Made by a program: the position numbers and the translations under genes
The notes under the pieces: model-generated
Databases searched by the model: none
Seen by the model: only the letters and a program-made list of their open reading frames with translations
Told to the model about the DNA's origin: nothing
Assembly (NCBI GenBank): GCA_021734245.1
Contig: JAIPJH010000003.1
Span: 1-64,000, forward strand
Length of the DNA stretch: 64,000 bases
DNA from: Candidatus Cloacimonadota bacterium
GTDB lineage: Bacteria; Cloacimonadota; Cloacimonadia; Cloacimonadales; TCS61
Direction of reading: 5' to 3'
Part shown: positions 37,595-48,247 of the stretch, in pieces
Numbering within the stretch: position 1 is the first letter of the stretch
Layout of the letters: every line of letters begins with the position of its first letter

Positions 37595-38569
37595 TTAAAA
37601 TAAATATCCCATCGTTATCTGATTTACAAAGCCCAAATCACCGTAGGAAGAAATAGCATAATCCATTTTGAGTTTGTACTGTTGTAAATTCAGGCCAAAA
37701 CCAAATGACATTCCTGCCAGAGCTTCATCATCGCCGCCGGTTTTCCAATCGGAAGCATTGGTTTTATATCCTGCTCTTAAAAACAACATTTCATGGATTT
37801 TATATTCAGCTCCGATCCTGCCCAGATAATCGTAATTCAGCGGTTTATAAATATCTAAAGTTGCATATAATTTTTCATTAGGATGAAGATTAAAACCCAA
37901 AGTTGCAGTGATCGGCATTTTTTCTTCATATTCATTTTCAGTAAAATAAGAAAGCTGTTTACCAATATTTCGCAGCGCAATTCCTACTTTAAGATTTTTA
38001 TTTGTGGTTTGATGCATAATTCCCACATCAAAAGCTGCAGCAGTAGCCGATTGATCATCCAGTGATTCCTGCAGAAATTTTACATTTACACCTAAGTCCA
38101 GAATTGGCAATAAAGTTCTGGCTGCACTAATACCGACCACAAAATCTGAAACTCCAAAAGTTCCATCAGTTCCAGCATATTGCCCATATTCATCGACGAT
38201 AGTTCTATCTTCGCTGGCATTCAAGCCTTTAGCAAAAAATCCAAACGAAGTTTTTTCATCATACTTGTAGCCATAAACTGCAGATCCGCAATTCACACCA
38301 TCCAGATAACTCATATACGTAATTTGAGCTTCATTTTTTGTAAGTTGAACCAAGCCAGACGGATTAAAGAAAACAGCACTTGCATCATTGGAAAGCCCAG
38401 TATAGGCATTTCCCATCGCTGCAGCTCTTGCACTGTAAATAACTTTTAAAAATGTGAAACCGGTTGTTCCTGCATCTTCATCGATCCCAACAAGAAAGAT
38501 CGGGATGAGAAGTAAGATACACAAAACGCTAAATTTTGTGTTTTTTGCCGATGATAAATTATACTTCAT
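37595..38569 (-). CDS. PorV/PorQ-family outer-membrane protein
   Basis: About 324 residues from ATG 38569 (AAAGGA upstream; an in-frame TTG lies 6 nt earlier). Signal peptide, then FLKVIYSARAAAMGNAYTG and ASAVFFNPSGLVQL, the family hallmark; the C-terminus ends in a barrel strand (GYLF). It is the third family member in the window and the most similar in size to the copy at 21663-22688, without the calcium-type loops. The start overlaps the end of the upstream PtsN-type gene by 11 nt, an odd partner. The exact cargo is unknown. Confidence 0.82.
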   Translation of the reverse strand: MKYNLSSAKNTKFSVLCILLLIPIFLVGIDEDAGTTGFTFLKVIYSARAAAMGNAYTGLSNDASAVFFNPSGLVQLTKNEAQITYMSYLDGVNCGSAVYGYKYDEKTSFGFFAKGLNASEDRTIVDEYGQYAGTDGTFGVSDFVVGISAARTLLPILDLGVNVKFLQESLDDQSATAAAFDVGIMHQTTNKNLKVGIALRNIGKQLSYFTENEYEEKMPITATLGFNLHPNEKLYATLDIYKPLNYDYLGRIGAEYKIHEMLFLRAGYKTNASDWKTGGDDEALAGMSFGFGLNLQQYKLKMDYAISSYGDLGFVNQITMGYLF

Positions 38570-39011
38570 TTTCAATTCCTTTCAGGATTTTGCACATTTC
38601 TTCAAGAGAAGTGCAATTCAAAATCTCCTGCCTTTTTTCTTCATTGCGAAAGAAGTTTGAGATCGCACTTAACACCTTCATATATATTTCTTTCATTGAA
38701 TCTGGAACAGCCACCATAAAGATGATCTTTACCGATTCACCGTCAATTGCTCCGTACTCAAGTTCGTTGTCAAGCAGATAAACAGCTATTTTTAATTTCA
38801 GAGCTACTTCTGTTCTGGCATGTGGGATTGCAACTTTTCTGCCGATTCCAGTAGACATCAATTTTTCCCGTTCCATTATCACGTCAAAAAAATCATCTGC
38901 TGATGAAATTATCTGTCTTTTTTCCAGAAGTTCAGCCATCTCGTAAAGGCAGCTTTTTTTATCCAGCGCATAATGACCCATCTCTATCAGATTTTCATCA
39001 AAAATTTTCAT
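38559..39011 (-). CDS. ptsN: PTS EIIA-type (PtsN-like) phosphocarrier protein
   Basis: 150 residues covering one PTS_EIIA_2 domain. The phosphorylated histidine is His64 in GIGRKVAIPHAR; LLDNELEYGAIDGESVKIIFMVAVP is the following core segment. Proteins of this type either feed a sugar transporter or, as PtsN, regulate metabolism and potassium/nitrogen responses. No EIIB or EIIC is nearby, which favours a regulatory role. Its 3' end overlaps the PorV-like gene. The ribosome site (GGGAA, 10 nt away) is weak. Confidence 0.85.
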   Translation of the reverse strand: MKIFDENLIEMGHYALDKKSCLYEMAELLEKRQIISSADDFFDVIMEREKLMSTGIGRKVAIPHARTEVALKLKIAVYLLDNELEYGAIDGESVKIIFMVAVPDSMKEIYMKVLSAISNFFRNEEKRQEILNCTSLEEMCKILKGIENEV

Positions 39012-39099
39012 AAATTATATTCCCAAAACCAAACTCGAAGCTTCTAAAATTATGTCCCAAACACTTACTTCGGCTTTTAAAATTCATCCATTTATTTCC

Positions 39100-39127
39100 T
39101 TGACTTGAAATAGTCAAATAATTTTTG
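39100..39127 (+). promoter_or_regulatory. Putative promoter upstream of the SurA-like gene
   Basis: CTTGACT (TTGACT at 39100-39105) is followed by TAATTTTTG (39119-39127), about 36 nt before the start codon. The layout resembles the TTG/TAnnTTTG promoters of Bacteroidota more than the sigma-70 consensus. Pattern match only. Confidence 0.4.
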
Positions 39128-39162
39128 TGATGCAGATTAATAAATAAGAGAGGTTTATAAAC

Positions 39163-40878
39163 ATGTTAAAGAAAAAAATTATGCACATTTTACTTACTGC
39201 GCTTTTACTTGGATTCGTTTCTGTTATCTCTGCTGCAGGAGTTCCAGCTGAAACAGTTGTCGCAGAATTTGATGGTGGAAATATTACAATGGGGCAACTG
39301 GAAGCAAGAATCGAAAAAATACCTCCCATTTATCAACCCAAATACTCAACTCCTGAAGGAAAAGCAGATCTCTTGGATGATCTTTGCGTGGAAGAACTTT
39401 TTTATAGAGAAGCTCTGGAACAAAATGTGAAACAAGATAAGCGTTATTTTAGTCAGATCGACATTCAGATTAAATCTGTATATTTAGGTGAACTGAAAAA
39501 AGATCTGGTGAATAAAGAGATCAAATTTACAGAAGCAGAAAAGGTGGAATATTTCAATCAACACTCTGAACTTTTTCCTGGTAAAACCTACGAAGAAGCT
39601 TCAGCAGAAGTTGAACAAAGATTACGTCCGCAAAAAGAACAGGAAATTTTTACAAAATACAAGACCAGATTTGAAGAAAAGTATGATGTAACTTATAATG
39701 AAGATGCAATTATGGCATTCAATTTATCGGCTATCGATAGCAATCTTGTTAATGCAGATCAAGTTCTGATAGACAGTAATATTGACGATATAAAATTAAC
39801 CGTGGGAGAATTGGTAGAGAAATGGGATCTCATGCCGGATCAGAACAAAATGGCGATCAAAACAAATGATAACCTGAAAAGATATCTGGAAAACATTACC
39901 GAATTGGAACTCTTCTTCCAGGAAGCTATTGCCAATGGTTATGAAGATAGAGAATTCATTCAGGAAACAATTGAACAAATTCATCGCAATATGATGCTGA
40001 GAACAATTTACAACAGACTCGTTGTAGATTCAATTGAATTAGATACACTCAGTCTTGAAAAGTATTACGATGAAAATATTGAACTGTTCAGCACCAATCC
40101 ATATCGAAAGATCCAGGCATTTGGCTTTGCCACCAAAGATGAAGCCAAAAAGATGCGCAAACAAGTTAAGAAAATGCTTAAAAAAGGAGATCAGGAAGGA
40201 GTCAGCAAACTGATCGAAGAGCATTCCGAATACAAGAAAAAAGATGGAATGTTAGATCATGTTTACAATAACGGAATTATTCCTGGTCTTGGAAAAGACG
40301 AAGTTTACAGCGAATATGTGTGGAAAACAAAACCAAAAAAACTGAGTAAGGTTTTCCAAAATTCCAAAGATGTCTGGACTTTCTTCCATGTAGTAGACAA
40401 CATCGAAGCAGTAGCTACGCCTTTTGATGAGATCGTAACAAAAGTAAAAAAACAGAAACTAAAGAATGAATCTCAGGCAAATTTTGAATCTGTCAGCAAA
40501 GAATTGGAAGAGAAATATAATCTGAAAAAATATCCTGAAAGAATGGTTGTAGTTTTAACTGCCAAGGAATATTTCGAAAAAGCAGAAAGTGCACAAAAAC
40601 GCCGCAGATTCAGCGATGCAATCTTTTATTACGACAAGATTATCGAACATTATCAGAACAATGAAGATGATTATAAAGCCATGTTCATGAAAGGATTCCT
40701 GTATTCCGAAGAAATGGACGACAAAGAAAAAGCTCGTGAATGTTTCGAAAATGTGATCAATGATTATCCGGAAGAAGAACTTCACGAATCTGCTCAATTC
40801 ATGATCGATGAGATCGATGGAAAGCACGATTTTGAAGAGATCTTCGAATCGGAAGGAAATGAAAATACAAATGAATAA
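39163..40878 (+). CDS. SurA/PpiC-like periplasmic foldase with C-terminal TPR
   Basis: 571 residues. Signal peptide (ILLTALLLGFVSVISA), then a SurA N-like helical domain with VVAEFDGGNITMGQLEARIEKIP and DLLDDLCVEELFYREALEQNV. A parvulin-like segment lies at about 300-420 (AKKMRKQVKKMLKKGDQEGVSKLIEEHSE...PGLGKDEVYSEYVWKTKPKKLSKVF), but is diverged. Residues about 465-560 form TPR-like helices (YFEKAESAQKRRRFSDAIFYYDKI). Such proteins help outer-membrane proteins fold in the periplasm; isomerase activity is not assured. It precedes fba and gap by 16 nt, so the operon mixes envelope and glycolysis functions. Confidence 0.75.
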   Translation: MLKKKIMHILLTALLLGFVSVISAAGVPAETVVAEFDGGNITMGQLEARIEKIPPIYQPKYSTPEGKADLLDDLCVEELFYREALEQNVKQDKRYFSQIDIQIKSVYLGELKKDLVNKEIKFTEAEKVEYFNQHSELFPGKTYEEASAEVEQRLRPQKEQEIFTKYKTRFEEKYDVTYNEDAIMAFNLSAIDSNLVNADQVLIDSNIDDIKLTVGELVEKWDLMPDQNKMAIKTNDNLKRYLENITELELFFQEAIANGYEDREFIQETIEQIHRNMMLRTIYNRLVVDSIELDTLSLEKYYDENIELFSTNPYRKIQAFGFATKDEAKKMRKQVKKMLKKGDQEGVSKLIEEHSEYKKKDGMLDHVYNNGIIPGLGKDEVYSEYVWKTKPKKLSKVFQNSKDVWTFFHVVDNIEAVATPFDEIVTKVKKQKLKNESQANFESVSKELEEKYNLKKYPERMVVVLTAKEYFEKAESAQKRRRFSDAIFYYDKIIEHYQNNEDDYKAMFMKGFLYSEEMDDKEKARECFENVINDYPEEELHESAQFMIDEIDGKHDFEEIFESEGNENTNE

Positions 40879-40894
40879 ACCTGGGAGGAATTAG

Positions 40895-42896
<2,002 letters not shown>

Positions 42897-42943
42897 TTTC
42901 TGCATCATTATTTGAAGTTGTAAATAATTGTAAGGTTATTTTA

Positions 42944-45256
42944 ATGAAAAAAATAATTATATTGATTTTAGTGAGCCTGTTTCTGACAGGCTTACTTTTT
43001 AGTAATACGTTGAACATCGTGCAGTATGAACCCGATAGTGTATTTAACGGCTCCAATCGGGATGATACTGTAATTTTTATAGAAGATTTTGAAAACGGAA
43101 TTCCACTGAACTGGAGTTCCGAAGACGTAACCGATCCCGGCTCCTACTGGTTTACAAGTCCTTACAACGCTTTTGGCGAGGAAGGCAGTTCCTGGCGCAT
43201 GGCCGACACCTTTACAGGCAATAACGGCGGTTATCTGGACGGCTGGTATCAAGTTTTAGATACACCGATAATCAGCTTACCAGGTTCGGGAAACATGGTT
43301 CTCAGTTTCGAGCAATATCGCGCGATCGAGGAACCAGGTAATTACGAAAATTTCGATGGCTGGGATGGCTTGAACGTTCGTATCCGTCTTGCAGGTCAGG
43401 ATTATGAAAATGCCGAAATTTTGACCAATTGTAATCCAGCTTACAATTGCAACAGCTTATATGGATTTGGTGAAATTCATGGTGAAGATCCCGACGGAGA
43501 TCCCGGAATTCCCGGCTGGGGCGGATCTACCGCATGGCAAAGCACCGAAGTAGTGATCCCCACAGAATATCATGGTGAAAATGTTATCATCAGTTTTGCA
43601 TTTGCGTCCGACGAAAACACTTCCACTGCCACCAATCCCGATTTTTCCGGTATCTTTATCGATGAAATAGATGTAGCTGGTGTTTTTTATAACGATGGCG
43701 AATCAACTGCCGGTTTCAACGGCTTCACCAATACACCGATCGGCGGCGATCTGTGGCATGCATTTACGCAAAATGGAAATTCTGCCGCTGGATGCTTTGA
43801 TGTTGAAACTAATTTATACAATTCCAACATGAAAAACTATCTGACAACAGGCTCAGTATTTCTTCCTGCCGATTCAGAGATCTATGTAGATTTGCTATTG
43901 CAAACAGCTCTTGATGACTCGCTCTTTCCCGATTGTGATTATTTTTCGGTGGAAGTGAGTTATTATGAAAATGACGAGTGGTCAAATTGGAATTCCATTT
44001 CCAATCCAACTGGTGACCCGAATCTGCTGAATGTGGTTTTTACCGGTTCAGTTGATAATTGGACACTTTTATCGGAAGGTTGGGCTGGTTACAACGACCT
44101 TTCTGCGATCGCCGGACAGTATGCAAAATTCCGATTGGGATTTCATTCCAACGGAAACACGCCTTCAGGTTTCGGTATCAAAATCGATGATTTCAAAATT
44201 ACTGCTTCTTCTTATGCTGGAATGCCGCCAAGTGATTTGGTTGCTATTCTTTTAAATGATTATTATGTACAACTTTATTGGGGAATGGCAGGAACAGCAC
44301 CTCTGGAATTCAACATTTATCGGAAATTAGAAAATAATGAATTTGAATTTATCGCTTCCAGTACAGATGTGAATTTTATCGATAATGATCCATTTGAAAA
44401 TGAAATTAATATCTATGCTGTTACTGCTGTTTTTGCTGAGGGAGAATCTGATTTTTCCAATCTTGAGCGGATCTTCGTTCCCAACCAATCTGCAGAAATT
44501 CTGCAACATGATGACGGTACGGTTGAAACTGGAATACTGCTTTTGAATTTACAAAAAGCTGCTGTTTTATTTGAACCAGATTTTTCATCTGGAAATGTCT
44601 CATTCACTCATTTACAAATTTATCTCGATTCCATTTCAGATGGGCCGCTCGTTATTTCTGCCTGGCAGAATGACAATGACCTTCCCGATACTGAATTGAC
44701 CGGATTTCCGATCAGCATAGATGCTGATGAGCTCCAACTTGGCTGGAATACAATTGAAATTCCGTCAAACGCTGTTCAGGAATTCAGTTCCGGCAGCTTC
44801 TTTGCCGGTTATATTCAATTTGTAAATTCACCTCAGATCGGTCTGGATGAAGATTCTTCCGGTTTCAGCTACGATAATGCAAATGGCTGGAACATGATCT
44901 CTTCGGGTGAATTGATGATAAGAACAATTGTTGATACCGCTCCTGTAAATCCTACAAGTAATGATCCATTAATTCCTGTTGATGATATTCAACTTTCCAA
45001 TTATCCGAATCCCTTCAATCCCACTACAACGATCAGTTTTAATCTGGTTTCAGAAAAATTTGTGGAACTGGATATTTACAATACGAAGGGGCAATTGGTT
45101 CGCAATCTTATTAAGCAAAATTTACCAGCAGGAAATCAGCAGATTATCTGGCAGGGAAAAAATAACTTTGGGCAAGCGGTTGGTAGTGGTGTATATTATT
45201 ATAAGATAAGAATTGAGAATATAGAAAAAAATAAGAAGATGTTGTTGATGAAATAA
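42944..45256 (+). CDS. Secreted multidomain protein with T9SS-type sorting domain
   Basis: 770 residues. Signal peptide, then a MAM/jelly-roll-like domain (IEDFENGIPLNWSSED, MVLSFEQYRAI, GIFIDEIDVAG), a second similar domain around 300-400, a fibronectin III-like domain (PPSDLVAILLNDYYVQLYWGMAG), a further beta domain, and a C-terminal sorting domain with NYPNPFNPTTTISFNL, NTKGQLVRNLIKQ and a final KNKKMLLMK. No catalytic motif is visible, so a binding or structural role on the surface is more likely than hydrolysis. It begins 47 nt after gap and 27 nt before the C10 peptidase gene. Confidence 0.8.
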   Translation: MKKIIILILVSLFLTGLLFSNTLNIVQYEPDSVFNGSNRDDTVIFIEDFENGIPLNWSSEDVTDPGSYWFTSPYNAFGEEGSSWRMADTFTGNNGGYLDGWYQVLDTPIISLPGSGNMVLSFEQYRAIEEPGNYENFDGWDGLNVRIRLAGQDYENAEILTNCNPAYNCNSLYGFGEIHGEDPDGDPGIPGWGGSTAWQSTEVVIPTEYHGENVIISFAFASDENTSTATNPDFSGIFIDEIDVAGVFYNDGESTAGFNGFTNTPIGGDLWHAFTQNGNSAAGCFDVETNLYNSNMKNYLTTGSVFLPADSEIYVDLLLQTALDDSLFPDCDYFSVEVSYYENDEWSNWNSISNPTGDPNLLNVVFTGSVDNWTLLSEGWAGYNDLSAIAGQYAKFRLGFHSNGNTPSGFGIKIDDFKITASSYAGMPPSDLVAILLNDYYVQLYWGMAGTAPLEFNIYRKLENNEFEFIASSTDVNFIDNDPFENEINIYAVTAVFAEGESDFSNLERIFVPNQSAEILQHDDGTVETGILLLNLQKAAVLFEPDFSSGNVSFTHLQIYLDSISDGPLVISAWQNDNDLPDTELTGFPISIDADELQLGWNTIEIPSNAVQEFSSGSFFAGYIQFVNSPQIGLDEDSSGFSYDNANGWNMISSGELMIRTIVDTAPVNPTSNDPLIPVDDIQLSNYPNPFNPTTTISFNLVSEKFVELDIYNTKGQLVRNLIKQNLPAGNQQIIWQGKNNFGQAVGSGVYYYKIRIENIEKNKKMLLMK

Positions 45257-45283
45257 TTTTTTGTCTGCGGCATAGGAGGAAAA

Positions 45284-47734
45284 ATGAAAAAATTTGTTAT
45301 AGCATTCGTTATAACTTTGTTATTAGGTTCAATGTTTGCAGTCAGGATCGATGAAGATTCTGCACTTCAAACAGCAACTCAGCATTTACGAGCCTGGGAT
45401 GAAACTTCACGAAATATTGAAAGTACCCATTATATGCTCGATGATGATGATACAATGCTGGCTTATGTTTACGATCTTGAACCTGAAGGATTTATAATTG
45501 TTTCTACCGATACCGATATAAAACCTGTGGTCGGCTATTCTTTCAGAAACGACTTCACTGTAGAAGACAAAGATAGAAATGTGGGATATCTTTTCGTGGA
45601 AGCAGATATGCGTTCGCGTTTGGCAGCAATTCCTTATACAAATCCCGATATAATTCAGGCTAACAACGACCTCTGGCAGCAATATCAGAACGGCAGCATC
45701 AGTTTTGCCAACAGCCGCGATACAGTTTGGCCTCCGGCTGGTTATTCAGCTACAGAAGGCTGGGTGGAAACTGAGTGGGATCAATCTCCTTCTCCTTACA
45801 ATACAATGTGCCCGATCGATCCGCAAAATGGCGGTCGTAGTGTAACTGGTTGTGTTGCTACAGTTATTGCCCAAATCCTGCATTATCATCGTTATATCGG
45901 ATCGGTAAGCTTCAATGACAATGATGACTATTATTCCAGTTATACCAGTCCGGCAATTCACATCGATGATGATCATGTAGCTCTTAGTTTCCCCTCGTTC
46001 CCGGAATTGAACGACCATCTTACCGATGCCATGATCGCCTATCAACTTGGCTATCCTATCACAAACGATATGATCGCTGCGATCAATTTTGCTTCCGGTA
46101 TTGCAGTTCAAATGGGTTACAGTTCAAACGCTTCAGGTGCCTATTCTTCCGACGTTCATACAGCTTTTTTGAATAAATTTGGTTATGATACCGCTACATA
46201 CGTAGGCTATACAAATGCAGCTTTTTACAACGATCTCAAGATCGACATGATGGAAGCCCGTCCTGTTTATTTTGGCATCCTTTCCAATGGTGGCAGCGGA
46301 CACGCTATTATTTGTGACGGTTGGAACGAAGACACAGATTACTTCCACCTGAACATGGGTTGGGGCGGCTATCAAAACGGCTGGTATGATATTCCATTGA
46401 ACATGCCTTCCGGATATAATCAAATTCACTCAGCAATCCGAAACATCGAAGGCGGAACTGTACCATTTGAAATGACTGGCATGGTGTTTGCCAACAATGC
46501 GCCATTGGATCAAACTTTCCTTACTTTGGAAGGTCCACGCTACTACGAATTCGACATTGATGATCCAAACGGATATTTCGGCACGGATTATATGCATGCC
46601 GGAACTTATGTGGCAACTGCCACAATTGAATTGGATGATGGTGGTTATTACTACAAAACTGAAACTGTTCAAATCGATGAAAATAATAACACTGTAATTA
46701 TTTATCTGGATGATTTTACAACTTTATCGGGATCAGTTACAGCTCCTGTAAGTGCAGAAAATGCTCATGTGAATGTTTATCAGAATGATGTTCTTATTAC
46801 TTCTGGTTTGGCAGATGCTTCAGGTAATTTCTCTATTCCGGGTGTAATGCCGGGAACATATCAGGCCGTAGCAAGTTTGGCAGGCAGCTATTTTGAAGAA
46901 CAGTTCTATGAAGTAACTGCTACAAATCAGAATATTGATTTCAATCTGGAAGAATATCCCAACGATCACGTATTGCATTTTGCTGGCGATCCCACTGATA
47001 AATTCCAATTCCTCAGCGATATGAGTTGTGGTATCAGGCTGGCTGAAGATGACATTGCAGATTATGATGGTGATGCAGTAGCAAAAGTAAGTTTCATTGC
47101 TCCATTCAATCCTGCTGATGGTGAGATCTATGCTCAGATATGGAAAGGTAATCTGCTTGTTTCTGAAAAGCAGGTTACAGATTTTACAGATGGTGAATGG
47201 GCAGATGCTACTTTAGAAGATTTTGCTGTTGTCGATCCTGATGCTGAATATTATGTAGGATATCGAATTCATTCTCTGGGTGGAACCATTCCTGCAGCCT
47301 GGCACGATGCAGGTCCTATGATCACAGGAAAAGGTGGATATGTTCGTACAACAGGTTGGATTCCTCTACCGGGAGCTTTTGATTTTAACCTCTGCATCAA
47401 GGGAACTATCATAACTCAAACTCTAGGTTCAGATAATAACACAGCAAACATATTCGCAAATGATCTTGGAAATAACTATCCAAATCCATTCAACCCGACC
47501 ACAACAATCAATTACAGTCTTGCTGAAGACAGTTTTGTAGAACTTGAAATATACAATGTAAAAGGACAGCTGGTAAAAACTCTGGTGGCAAATGAACAAA
47601 CAGCAGGTCAACATTCAGTAGAATGGAACGGAAAAGATAACCTTGAAAAAGATGTATCTTCCGGAATTTATTTCTACAAAATGCGTGCCGGTGGAAGATA
47701 TACAAGTACAAGAAAAATGATATTACTTAAATAG
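45284..47734 (+). CDS. Secreted C10-family cysteine peptidase (streptopain-like) with sorting domain
   Basis: 816 residues: signal peptide; a SpeB-type propeptide at about 20-140 (LEPEGFIIVSTDTDIKPVVGYS); the C10 catalytic domain with Cys190 in SVTGCVATVIAQILHYH and His340 in GSGHAIICDGWNED, followed by LNMGWGGYQNGWYDIP. After it come a carboxypeptidase-regulatory-like beta domain (LSGSVTAPVSAENAHVNVYQND), another beta domain, and the sorting domain NYPNPFNPTTTINYSLAED ending GGRYTSTRKMILLK. C10 enzymes are secreted endopeptidases activated by loss of the propeptide. TAGGAGG precedes the start and an intrinsic terminator follows. Confidence 0.93.
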   Translation: MKKFVIAFVITLLLGSMFAVRIDEDSALQTATQHLRAWDETSRNIESTHYMLDDDDTMLAYVYDLEPEGFIIVSTDTDIKPVVGYSFRNDFTVEDKDRNVGYLFVEADMRSRLAAIPYTNPDIIQANNDLWQQYQNGSISFANSRDTVWPPAGYSATEGWVETEWDQSPSPYNTMCPIDPQNGGRSVTGCVATVIAQILHYHRYIGSVSFNDNDDYYSSYTSPAIHIDDDHVALSFPSFPELNDHLTDAMIAYQLGYPITNDMIAAINFASGIAVQMGYSSNASGAYSSDVHTAFLNKFGYDTATYVGYTNAAFYNDLKIDMMEARPVYFGILSNGGSGHAIICDGWNEDTDYFHLNMGWGGYQNGWYDIPLNMPSGYNQIHSAIRNIEGGTVPFEMTGMVFANNAPLDQTFLTLEGPRYYEFDIDDPNGYFGTDYMHAGTYVATATIELDDGGYYYKTETVQIDENNNTVIIYLDDFTTLSGSVTAPVSAENAHVNVYQNDVLITSGLADASGNFSIPGVMPGTYQAVASLAGSYFEEQFYEVTATNQNIDFNLEEYPNDHVLHFAGDPTDKFQFLSDMSCGIRLAEDDIADYDGDAVAKVSFIAPFNPADGEIYAQIWKGNLLVSEKQVTDFTDGEWADATLEDFAVVDPDAEYYVGYRIHSLGGTIPAAWHDAGPMITGKGGYVRTTGWIPLPGAFDFNLCIKGTIITQTLGSDNNTANIFANDLGNNYPNPFNPTTTINYSLAEDSFVELEIYNVKGQLVKTLVANEQTAGQHSVEWNGKDNLEKDVSSGIYFYKMRAGGRYTSTRKMILLK

Positions 47735-47760
47735 AAATCCGAATTTAGATTTCAGAATTC

Positions 47761-47790
47761 TCCGGCATCAGAAATGGTGCCGGTTTTTTT
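47761..47790 (+). terminator. Intrinsic terminator after the C10 peptidase gene
   Basis: CCGGCATC and GGTGCCGG pair (one T-G wobble) around the loop AGAAAT, followed by eight T. A near-copy of this hairpin lies after the S8 peptidase gene at 51551-51583. Confidence 0.88.
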
Positions 47791-47796
47791 TCGAAA

Positions 47797-47979
47797 CTTC
47801 GGATTGTAACCTCTGGTTTCATCCGAATGTTTAGAACCAAAAAAAACTGTCATATGAACGGACTCGAGGTATATGACAATTCTTAAATGAATATACCACA
47901 CCATTTCCTTCGTCAAGCTCAGGGTGACTTTAGCTTCACATTCGAAATATCTCGCGGGATTTCTTTCAGCTTTACTTCT
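47797..47979 (+). repeat. Dispersed intergenic repeat segments, copy B
   Basis: Just after the terminator, a TTCGGATTG...CATCCGAATGTT hairpin element (47797-47832) matches the repeat arrays at 51593-51832. At 47956-47979 a 24-nt run is identical to 37465-37488. The rest of the 47735-48247 gap holds no supported gene; a minus-strand frame over 47752-48054 is made of this repeat material. Confidence 0.65.
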
Positions 47980-48177
47980 CGTAGTTGCGAAAGAGAACCT
48001 TCCCGCCTGTGATGGCTTACTGTAACGGAGACACAAGAACGACGTGCGAGACACGTCTGAATGTTGACTCGACTTTAGAATATAATTTTTTTAAATTGGA
48101 GTAAGAATAATAAAGAAAATTCTTAAATTCCGAGAGATAAAACAATCTTCTATTTTCCATTTATATTTTAGTCAAGC

Positions 48178-48204
48178 TTGACAGCATTAAATAAACATAA
48201 TTTT
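48178..48204 (+). promoter_or_regulatory. Putative promoter of the S8 peptidase gene
   Basis: CTTGACA (TTGACA at 48178-48183) followed by a T-rich AATTTTCTTG stretch, 64 nt upstream of the start codon. No good TATAAT at the standard spacing. Same pattern as other starts in the window. Confidence 0.4.
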
Positions 48205-48247
48205 CTTGTATATTCATAAGTGAAAAGATAAATAAAGGAGAAATATT

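Noticed and set aside
47752-48054. Minus-strand frame in the gap after the C10 peptidase
   Set aside because: It covers a terminator and dispersed repeat material shared with other gaps; no ribosome site.
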